Of a DNA stretch of 39,124 bases, positions 27,531-34,912 are shown one piece after another (the stretch's first letter is position 1; each line of letters opens with the position of its first letter). Source of the DNA: a bacterium (GTDB lineage: Bacteria; Patescibacteriota; Gracilibacteria; Peribacterales; Peribacteraceae); the NCBI GenBank assembly GCA_027592135.1, contig JAQCIJ010000007.1, forward strand, positions 1 to 39,124, given 5' to 3'. The translations under genes and the position numbers were made by a program. The notes under the pieces were generated by a model, which was not told the origin of the DNA, ran no database searches, and saw only the letters and a list, made by a program, of their open reading frames with translations.

Positions 27531-28414
27531 TCGTCCTCTTGTACAACTGCTTGATGCGTATTTTTATCACGAAATAGTGAAAGTAATTCATCACTGCGCA
27601 TGTCCGCCTGTACCGTAAGTGTTTCCCGCATAATAGATTCTACTGGTGCATCCGTATTTTCATACAATGCTTGTAACACATCCTGCTTGAGAATCATTCC
27701 CTCAACTTCGTGCATAGATGTACCAAACACGGGATATCGAGAATGTGGTTCATGATCGATTTGATCCCATATCTCTTTTAAAGAATCTTCAAGAGTAAGA
27801 CCAATAATATCTTTCAGTGGCGTCATAATATCCGCTGCATTTTTATCGTTAAGAATAAAAGCACGGTGGATGAGTCTTCCTTCGTCACTTTCGATGTGTC
27901 CTTTACGACGACCAAGGGTAACAAGAGACCGGATCTGTTCTTCGGTTCCTACTTTGCGCTCTCCTCTTTTAAAGAGATTGGTGATCCATTCAAGCCCAAC
28001 AATGACAGGAAGCATGAGGATAGTTAGGGCTAAAACAAATGGTGCAGTTATAAGGGCAACGCGCTCTGCGTAATGAATACCAATCGCCTTTGGGATAATC
28101 TCTGAAAAAATAATGATACCAAATGTTAATGCTGTAGTGATCACCGCGAGCACAGCATCGCCATACATGTTAATCACGATTTGACCCACTACGATAGAAC
28201 CAACAATATTTACGACGTTGTTCCAAACCACAATTGTTATCACCGATCGATTCAGCTGTTTATTTACACGATGAAGAATAGAAACACCTACACGCTTCTT
28301 TTCCATCATCGAATGCACCTCTGCATCTGTGATGCTTACAATTGCAGCCTCTGCCCCAGAGAAAAACCCCGAGAAGAGAAGGATGATGGCGATGACGACG
28401 ATAAGCTCGAACAT
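27446..28414 (-). CDS. CNNM/CBS-domain membrane protein (HlyC/CorC-like)
   Basis: [44 protein letters not shown] pair with [16 protein letters not shown]. Confidence 0.92.
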   Translation of the reverse strand: MFELIVVIAIILLFSGFFSGAEAAIVSITDAEVHSMMEKKRVGVSILHRVNKQLNRSVITIVVWNNVVNIVGSIVVGQIVINMYGDAVLAVITTALTFGIIIFSEIIPKAIGIHYAERVALITAPFVLALTILMLPVIVGLEWITNLFKRGERKVGTEEQIRSLVTLGRRKGHIESDEGRLIHRAFILNDKNAADIMTPLKDIIGLTLEDSLKEIWDQIDHEPHSRYPVFGTSMHEVEGMILKQDVLQALYENTDAPVESIMRETLTVQADMRSDELLSLFRDKNTHQAVVQEDDHTVGLVTLEDVLEELVGEIEDETDVED

Positions 28415-28447
28415 GGACGGAAGTGTAGCAGAGGAAAGAGTATCCGT

Positions 28448-28514
28448 ATTACTTATTACTTATTACTTATATCTCTTTACTCTATACTTTCTACTTTCCA
28501 CTTTCCACTTTACA
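28448..28514. repeat. Heptamer arrays attactt x3 and ctttc(t/c)a x4
   Basis: 28448-28468 attactt x3; 28487-28514 ctttcta/ctttcca/ctttcca/ctttaca, between divergent genes. Confidence 0.9.
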
Positions 28515-28522
28515 ATTCCCCC

Positions 28523-29296
28523 GTGCAACGCGACTCCTCCTCCCACAAAGGCGATAACGGAAAAGTAGCTGTTGTTGGTGGTAGTACCTACATCCATGGT
28601 GCACCTATCTTAAATGCACTAGCCGCGGAGGCGAGTGGGATCGATACGCTCAGTATTTGCTTGCCTGCTCTGCATGCAGAAGCTGCCAAGAGTTGGATGC
28701 TCAATGCGTTTATCCATCCATTTGCCGAAGATGATATTACCAATGCTGATATTGAAATTATTTTGGAACTCATTGCCCCTCTCGATTGTGTAGTGATTGG
28801 TTCGGGGATTGCAAAAACCGGAGAACGCGTACCTGCCCTCGAAGAAATTATCGCTTCGTGCACAACGCCAATGGTATTGGATGCGACAGCTCTTCAGAAA
28901 AACACGTTAGATCTTGTTCGTGGAAAACAAGCAGTGCTTACTCCACACCTCGGCGAACTCGAACGCATGGGTGTCAACGAAAATGATTTACAGGATATCG
29001 CCAACGAGTATCAAGCGATAATTGTTCTTAAAGGCCAGACAGACAAAGTGTTTAGCAGTCATGCAACCGATGAAATTACCGGAGGAAACGCAGGTCTTAC
29101 TACTGGTGGCACAGGTGACGTTCTTGCAGGGCTTATTGCAGGGCTGATCGCCCAAGGCATGGCGAGCATCGATGCGGCAAAAGATGCGTGTACAATTATG
29201 AAAAAGGCAGGAGAGAAGTTGGAGAAAGAAAAGGGATATAGTTATACAGCGGAAGATATTGTGGCGGAGATTCCAGGACTGCTATCTTCTCTGTAG
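28523..29296 (+). CDS. nnrD: ADP-dependent NAD(P)H-hydrate dehydratase (YjeF C-terminal domain)
   Basis: GTG start; GKVAVVGGSTYIHGAPILNALAA, DCVVIGSGIAKTGE, VLDATAL, LTPHLGELERM, GLTTGGTGDVLAGLIAGLIAQG. Confidence 0.88.
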   Translation: MQRDSSSHKGDNGKVAVVGGSTYIHGAPILNALAAEASGIDTLSICLPALHAEAAKSWMLNAFIHPFAEDDITNADIEIILELIAPLDCVVIGSGIAKTGERVPALEEIIASCTTPMVLDATALQKNTLDLVRGKQAVLTPHLGELERMGVNENDLQDIANEYQAIIVLKGQTDKVFSSHATDEITGGNAGLTTGGTGDVLAGLIAGLIAQGMASIDAAKDACTIMKKAGEKLEKEKGYSYTAEDIVAEIPGLLSSL

Positions 29297-29931
29297 TGAT
29301 CACGCTCTTCTCTCAATTCTCGGATCGAATTGACTGCCGTTTTTTAACAAAAGACGATGACCTCGAAGTACCAAAGCCCCGCGTGCGTCTTACCCAAGTG
29401 CACGGCAATCGCACGATTATTTCTCGCGAACCGATGGAGAATACCGAGGAAGCCGACGGTGTGATTACGGATCAAAAAGGATTATATTTGATGGCCCGCG
29501 CTGCCGACTGTCAGAACTTCGCGGTGTATGATTCGCGACTGCATATTGGTGGTGTTTTACACGCCGGTTGGAAGGGGCTTTTGGCGGGTGCCATTCCGGA
29601 GTTTTTTCGCACATTTTCCAAAGAATTTGGCAGTGATTTTTCTGATATTTTCGTGGCTGCAGGCCCCTCACTATGCATAGGTTGTGCCGAGTTTTCGGAC
29701 CCTGCGATAGAGCTTCCTGGCATCGACCAGAAGTACTTCGATGGGAGGCACGTCAACCTGCAACACATCGCTACAGATCAGCTGGTTTCCGCAGGTATTT
29801 CTCCACGAAACATCGAGCGAAGCCCCGACTGCACCTGTTGCCACCCCGAAATGTATTGGAGCTATAGAGGTGGGGATACATCTCTTGTCCAATCGGGCGT
29901 GAGTAACGTTTTAGTTCTCTCACTGCTCTAA
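29296..29931 (+). CDS. pgeF: Laccase-domain/YfiH family protein
   Basis: TQVHGNRTIISRE, ADGVITDQKGLYLMARAADCQ, GGVLHAGWKGLLAGAI, AAGPSLCIGCAEF; GTG start overlaps the nnrD stop. Confidence 0.88.
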   Translation: MITLFSQFSDRIDCRFLTKDDDLEVPKPRVRLTQVHGNRTIISREPMENTEEADGVITDQKGLYLMARAADCQNFAVYDSRLHIGGVLHAGWKGLLAGAIPEFFRTFSKEFGSDFSDIFVAAGPSLCIGCAEFSDPAIELPGIDQKYFDGRHVNLQHIATDQLVSAGISPRNIERSPDCTCCHPEMYWSYRGGDTSLVQSGVSNVLVLSLL

Positions 29932-29949
29932 TACGTTGATCAGACTTTT

Positions 29950-30292
29950 GTAAAGCTCACTGGGCTTCGTGTGCACTTTACTTACTGGTAGTCACACTCA
30001 ACAAACACACGTTTCGCACCGAGACTACGGCTAGGTGCAAGGCATCTTCTTGGACAGAAAAGATCTGGTTCTCTACCATAAGTCCTGTTCTAGATGACTC
30101 GTTAAGAACCGGTTACGTTTCTTCTCTATCACCGTTCCCAGGGAGGTTAACTCATGGAGGTCTGCGGACCGTCATTGCAACCACCCACTTAAGCTCACAG
30201 GGGACAGGCGTAATCGGACGACGGTCACCCGGAGAAAGTACACGGATCAAACCTCGCCCATGCGGATCAAATGCTGACGGTGAGGTTTTTCT
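29950..30292 (+). ncRNA. Candidate GGA-rich structured RNA (CsrA-sponge-like)
   Basis: About nine GGA motifs on the plus strand against about two on the minus strand (TCC), local hairpins, and a terminator at the 3' end. Confidence 0.45.
30250..30292 (+). terminator. Rho-independent terminator
   Basis: aacctcgcc (30250-30258) / ggtgaggtt (30279-30287), then ttttct. Confidence 0.7.
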
Positions 30293-30308
30293 ATATACTA
30301 AACATCCT

Positions 30309-31400
30309 ATGGAATCTCTCACTAATAGAATCGTCAAAGCCAATACACTTTTAGCCTCCTATGCCGTCCCCCACGAGGGAAAGCTCGGCAGAGTGATACC
30401 AGAGCCTCCTGATGCCACGAGGTTCCCGTTTCAGCGTGACCGTGACCGTATCATCCACAGTAGATCCTTCCGGCGCTTAAAAGGCAAAACTCAGGTGTTT
30501 GTCTCGGGAATAGGAGACCACTACCGCACGAGGCTGACACACACCCTCGAAGTCTCACAGGTCAGCAGAGATATATCGAGGACGCTCGGTCTTAACGAAG
30601 ACCTGGCAGAGTGTATCGCCCTCGCGCATGATCTTGGACATCCGCCCTTTGGTCATGCAGGAGAAGATGCATTACATACTTGGATGGGCGAACAGGGTTC
30701 GGGGTTCGAGCATAACCAGCAGTCGCTGCGTATCGTGACGGTTCTCGGGAAACGCAGCTCCCAATACGTGGGTCTTAATCTGAATAAAGAAGTCCTAGAG
30801 GGATTGATGAAACATAGCACGCCTTTTGATGAGGTGGCAAAGGATACAGAGGGTACAGAGGGTACAGAGGTTCGCGTGCCTTCTTTGGAGGCGCAAGTCG
30901 TGAATATTGCTGATGAGATCGCCTACACCGGACACGACGTCGATGATGGCTTGAGGGCAGAGCTCTTTACGGAAGACGATATGCGAGACATAAAGTTGAT
31001 TCAGGATGCACAGAACATGGCAGTCGATCATGATACTTCGCTGCGAGGAGCGCTGATTCATATGCTGGTAAGCGATATTTATACCCAAACAGAGCTACAT
31101 CTTTCAGAAGGGATTTTTGATCATGCTGTGGATTTTTCTTCTTCTATACGCACAAAGCTTGATGCATTGCGCGGTTTCTTATGGCAGAACATGTATCTGC
31201 ACCCAGAGGTTTTAAAAAAAGCGAATCACGGAAAAGAGATTGTCATAAGACTCTGCAATCACTTTCTCGCTTCCAATTCATCAAAAGTAGATGAACTGAT
31301 GGAATTGCATAGCTCAACGAGAGTAGAAGCGGTGAAAGATTATGTAGCAGGAATGACAGACAGCTTTGCCATGCAAAGCATCGCAATGTTGAAATGTTGA
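30309..31400 (+). CDS. dgt: dGTP triphosphohydrolase-like HD-domain protein
   Basis: RFPFQRDRDRIIHSRSFRRLKGKTQVF, RTRLTHTLEVSQVSRDI, ALAHDLGHPPFGHAGEDAL, FEHNQQSLRIV. Confidence 0.93.
   Translation: MESLTNRIVKANTLLASYAVPHEGKLGRVIPEPPDATRFPFQRDRDRIIHSRSFRRLKGKTQVFVSGIGDHYRTRLTHTLEVSQVSRDISRTLGLNEDLAECIALAHDLGHPPFGHAGEDALHTWMGEQGSGFEHNQQSLRIVTVLGKRSSQYVGLNLNKEVLEGLMKHSTPFDEVAKDTEGTEGTEVRVPSLEAQVVNIADEIAYTGHDVDDGLRAELFTEDDMRDIKLIQDAQNMAVDHDTSLRGALIHMLVSDIYTQTELHLSEGIFDHAVDFSSSIRTKLDALRGFLWQNMYLHPEVLKKANHGKEIVIRLCNHFLASNSSKVDELMELHSSTRVEAVKDYVAGMTDSFAMQSIAMLKC
30845..30871. repeat. Intragenic 9-mer tacagaggg x3
   Basis: tacagaggg/tacagaggg/tacagaggt in frame in dgt (TEGTEGTEV). Confidence 0.9.
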
Positions 31401-31457
31401 AAAAACCACTCATGTCTACAATAGACTCTTTCAATATTTCAGAATTTCAACATTTCT

Positions 31458-32327
31458 TTATTCACGCAGTTTAACTCCTGCGGCAGGTAAATGTTTCAAT
31501 GGGTTGATGTGACCAGCTCCAGTAATCAGCTCGAAGTGTAGATGAGGACCTGTCGAAAGGTTTCCCGCACCTTTCGTTCCTGGCATTCCACCGCTTAAGC
31601 CGATGGGATCTCCACGCAGTACCTGTTGTCCTTTTTGTACATCTAGCTCACTGAGGTGACCGTACAACGTGACGTACCCTGCATGACGAATAGTGATGAA
31701 ATTATATCCAAGACCGTTATCAGTAACGGATTCAACTACCCCATCATCAGCACTCGTAACTGGTGTTCCTTGGAGGGCTGGGATATCGATCGCGTCATGC
31801 TCTATGCCAAAGAACTGTTTGTATTCTGGGTCCCGAAAGATTGCAGAAATACCATACGTCGGTTCGATGGGCCACGATATTGTGATGACAGGATTTTCAT
31901 CACTGAGTGTCGCCCCTGCAAGTCCGAGGCGCTTTGCTTCCCACATTTCTTTAAATGTCTGCACCATCTTGTCGTCTGCTCTGCGTTTTCCCTCGATAAG
32001 CTCGACGATACTTCGCAACCCCGCACGAAACTGTTCGTTGCGCTCTTCACTAAGATCTGGCCCCATCAGTTTTCGTTCTTCTTCGAGTCGCAATAACTGA
32101 AATGTAAGTATTTCGATGTGTCTCTCGGCGATTTCACTTTCGATCTTTGCCCTGCGGATCTCATCTTCTGCAGTATAAATGGCTATTTGTGGTGGCTCAT
32201 CTCCTCCTTGTGCATCCAGTAATTGCGCTGGCTGAGCTGGATTCATCATGTGTGAAAGCCCAAAAAACGTCGCCCCGACGATGATCATAAGGGAGAACGG
32301 CCGACTGATTTCGATGTGGGCAGGCAT
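31458..32327 (-). CDS. M23 family metallopeptidase with coiled-coil region
   Basis: FFGIEHDAIDIPALQGTPVTSADDGVVESV...GYVTLYGHLSEL...TGPHLHFELI. Confidence 0.9.
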   Translation of the reverse strand: MPAHIEISRPFSLMIIVGATFFGLSHMMNPAQPAQLLDAQGGDEPPQIAIYTAEDEIRRAKIESEIAERHIEILTFQLLRLEEERKLMGPDLSEERNEQFRAGLRSIVELIEGKRRADDKMVQTFKEMWEAKRLGLAGATLSDENPVITISWPIEPTYGISAIFRDPEYKQFFGIEHDAIDIPALQGTPVTSADDGVVESVTDNGLGYNFITIRHAGYVTLYGHLSELDVQKGQQVLRGDPIGLSGGMPGTKGAGNLSTGPHLHFELITGAGHINPLKHLPAAGVKLRE

Positions 32328-32533
32328 AGTTGCTGTGTATTGTAGCAGATAGCAATATCAGAAAAATGCTGCATCTATGCATTCCCCTATTGGTGTCAAA
32401 CATCTATAATGATAGAGGTAAAGGTGCGTAGCTCCCACCTTCGTCCGCCTCGGCGGACTACGGCGGGCAGGCAGTTTCCAACCTCGCTTGGCTTCATAAG
32501 AGCAGAAACGTATGTATAGTTCATTTATCTCGT

Positions 32534-32609
32534 AGGCGCTTAGCTCAGTTGGTAGAGCGCAGGTCTCCAAAACCTGAGGTCGTAGGTTCGATCCCTACAG
32601 CGCCTGCCA
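32534..32609 (+). tRNA. tRNA-Trp (anticodon CCA), CCA encoded
   Basis: Acceptor aggcgct / agcgcct, anticodon arm caggt-ctCCAaa-acctg, T arm gtaggttcgatccctac, gCCA. Confidence 0.95.
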
Positions 32610-32617
32610 TTCCTCCA

Positions 32618-34378
32618 CTACTGGATAAACCCATTTACTTGGTGATTCCACAAATCCGCATAGACACCGTTTTTCTTTAGAAGATCTTGGTGATTACCGT
32701 CTTCTACTATTTGCCCTTTGTGCATCACGAGGATTCTATCCATTTGGCTAATAGTAGAAATACGGTGAGCAATAGCCAAGACTGTTCGGCCTTTCATCAG
32801 GGTTTCTAAATTATCCTGAATATATTTTTCACTGATAGAGTCCAGAGAACTTGTTGCCTCATCCAGTAAAAGCAGTGGTGCATCTTTCAGCATGACACGT
32901 GCGAGAGCTATCCGTTGACGCTCTCCACCACTGAGCTTAATTCCACGTTCTCCTACGAGCGTTTCATAACCCTTTTCTAAACCAGAAATAAATTCATGTG
33001 CGTGTGCTTGCAGCGATGCCTGCATGACGTGCTGGCTCGTTGCATCATGCTTTGCATACGAAATATTTTCGAAGAGTGTGCGATGAAACAAAATAGGATC
33101 TTGTGGCACATAACTAATACTTCTACGTAAATCATTCTGCGTGATAGTAGTGATATCTTGACCATCAATACTGATGGTACCCGCTTGCAGATCTGCAAAA
33201 CGTAGAACTAATTTAAAGAGTGTCGATTTCCCTGCACCGCTGTGACCCACAAGGCCAACGCGTTGACCCGCAGGAATTTCTAAAGAAAAATTCTGCAATA
33301 TTGGTGCACCACCTTGATAGGAAAATTGTACATCAGAGAATGCAATGCTTCCCGTGTGAATCCGCAAAGCTTCTGGAACATCAGGATCTTGTACCTCTAT
33401 TGGCTGCATGATGATTGATGTCATTTCATCTGCATCGGCAAGTGCTCTTGTAAACTCCGCAACCGACCGCGCCAATGACCATAGTTCCTGTACCAGCATG
33501 AGAAGCATGCTTTGAATAAGCACGAGTGACCCCACTGTTAAGCCTCCATTAAGCCAAAGAAGCAACGCATAATACATAATACAAAACTCAATAATCATCA
33601 TAGAGATTGCCTTACATCCATCTACCACTGTTTTAAAATTCCACGCTCTACTGCGCGCTCTTCGTTGGCGCTGCACGTAGGTATCAAAATTGTTCCGCTC
33701 GGCATCTCTTGTCCCAAACATTTTAATATTGAGTACACCGGTAATAGCATCAGCGAGTTGACCCGTTACCTTCGTATCGGATGTTGCATTATCAAGATCT
33801 CGACGCAATTGATATGGCAGTAGTACAACAATCATAAGAACGTACGTTACGATCCAACCAAGCATCATAAGGCCGAGCACAGGGTGTAGCCAAGAAAGTA
33901 CTACTAAAGCGCCTATAGCTTTGACCACAGAAAACCACAGTGCGTAGATCATTTTGTCGTGCATGGCTTCGAATGACCGAACGAAACGACGCGTTTTCGC
34001 AACGAGACTCCCCGTAAAACTATTACTAAAAAACGTGTAGGAATGTTTTGTCAGTACTGCGAAACAGTGATTTGTGAGGTCTGCCATTATTCGTGCTTGC
34101 CCATAGACAATGGCCCAGTCTCCAATGCGAAAGAAGATGATTCCTATAAGCATCGAGGCAAATCCCATCAATAGATACAGAGATGCCTCTTGCCATCCAG
34201 AGAAAGAAACCGTTTGAAGAGATAGGGCATCAATGACTTTCTTCATAAAAAAGGCAAAGCCGAAGTCTGCAAAGATAAATGCCGTTGCGAAGCTTAAAAA
34301 CATGGTTACCGTCGATTTTGGATACTTTTTTAGGGCATTCCAAAAGAGGAAAAACGTTGATTTGTAGTGGTTTCCCAT
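32618..34378 (-). CDS. ABC exporter, fused permease/ATPase
   Basis: Walker A GLVGHSGAGKST, signature LSGGERQRIALARV, Walker B LLLLDEATSSLD. Confidence 0.94.
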   Translation of the reverse strand: MGNHYKSTFFLFWNALKKYPKSTVTMFLSFATAFIFADFGFAFFMKKVIDALSLQTVSFSGWQEASLYLLMGFASMLIGIIFFRIGDWAIVYGQARIMADLTNHCFAVLTKHSYTFFSNSFTGSLVAKTRRFVRSFEAMHDKMIYALWFSVVKAIGALVVLSWLHPVLGLMMLGWIVTYVLMIVVLLPYQLRRDLDNATSDTKVTGQLADAITGVLNIKMFGTRDAERNNFDTYVQRQRRARSRAWNFKTVVDGCKAISMMIIEFCIMYYALLLWLNGGLTVGSLVLIQSMLLMLVQELWSLARSVAEFTRALADADEMTSIIMQPIEVQDPDVPEALRIHTGSIAFSDVQFSYQGGAPILQNFSLEIPAGQRVGLVGHSGAGKSTLFKLVLRFADLQAGTISIDGQDITTITQNDLRRSISYVPQDPILFHRTLFENISYAKHDATSQHVMQASLQAHAHEFISGLEKGYETLVGERGIKLSGGERQRIALARVMLKDAPLLLLDEATSSLDSISEKYIQDNLETLMKGRTVLAIAHRISTISQMDRILVMHKGQIVEDGNHQDLLKKNGVYADLWNHQVNGFIQ

Positions 34379-34451
34379 AGGCTTGTTTAAACGAATAATA
34401 TTGCTTTGTGTTACTAAAAAACCGTAGTTAATTGTAGTAATATGCTATCCT

Positions 34452-34472
34452 CTTTCCACTATCCACTATCCA
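34452..34472. repeat. Heptamer array ctttcca/ctatcca/ctatcca
   Basis: Three 7-nt units immediately 5' of the 34481 start codon, between divergent genes. Confidence 0.85.
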
Positions 34473-34480
34473 CTTTTTTT

Positions 34481-34627
34481 ATGACTCACTTTATCTGTAC
34501 CGGAACCTGTAAAGGCAAAACTGATGATGCTACTGTTGGCACGTGCCAAGCGGAGACTTGCGATAAGTACGGCGAACCACTTACGGAGTGTGATTGTGAG
34601 GATGGGGAGCATGGGGCAAGTGTGTAG
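34481..34627 (+). CDS. Small cysteine-rich protein, possible metal-binding
   Basis: MTHFICTGTCKGKTDDATVGTCQAETCDKYGEPLTECDCEDGEHGASV; six Cys in paired CxxxC/CxC spacing. Confidence 0.7.
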   Translation: MTHFICTGTCKGKTDDATVGTCQAETCDKYGEPLTECDCEDGEHGASV

Positions 34628-34889
34628 CCAAAAGAAGTTCTGCTTCTATCAGCAATCTTCGTTCCGTTTCGGTGAAAGTAGAACTCTTGCGTAACTCTGC
34701 AGTTTTGGCCCTTAATTCTACTGGCGATAGTTTATCTATAACACCAGGTTTGTTATGTGCATCGAGTATACGTTGTTGTTCTGTAGGAGAAAGGGGGATG
34801 TTCTTCGTTAGAGATAGCATCTGCATTATCTTTACAATACTGTTTAAGTGACTCTTTGGTAGAGGTTTTATTCTTTGTGCCTTGAGCAC
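34581..34889 (-). CDS. Hypothetical protein
   Basis: 102-aa ORF, helical; 3' end overlaps the Cys-rich gene by 47 bp. Confidence 0.45.
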   Translation of the reverse strand: MLKAQRIKPLPKSHLNSIVKIMQMLSLTKNIPLSPTEQQRILDAHNKPGVIDKLSPVELRAKTAELRKSSTFTETERRLLIEAELLLATHLPHAPHPHNHTP

Positions 34890-34912
34890 TCGTAGCAGCA
34901 GAAGCTAGATCT

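Noticed and set aside
29950-30292. RNase P RNA, tmRNA or SRP RNA as identity of the GGA-rich region
   Set aside because: No GAGGAAAGTCC/ACAGAAA pair in RNase P context, no tmRNA ends or tag reading frame, and no SRP GGAAGGAAGCA-type loop seen.
31389-31457. Novel element at aatgttgaaatgttgaaa / tttcaacatttc
   Set aside because: Best explained as an ordinary bidirectional terminator hairpin between convergent dgt and M23 genes, though the left arm is an 8-nt repeat.
32534-32617. Second tRNA-anchored island at tRNA-Trp
   Set aside because: No second copy of the tRNA-Trp 3' end seen in the window.
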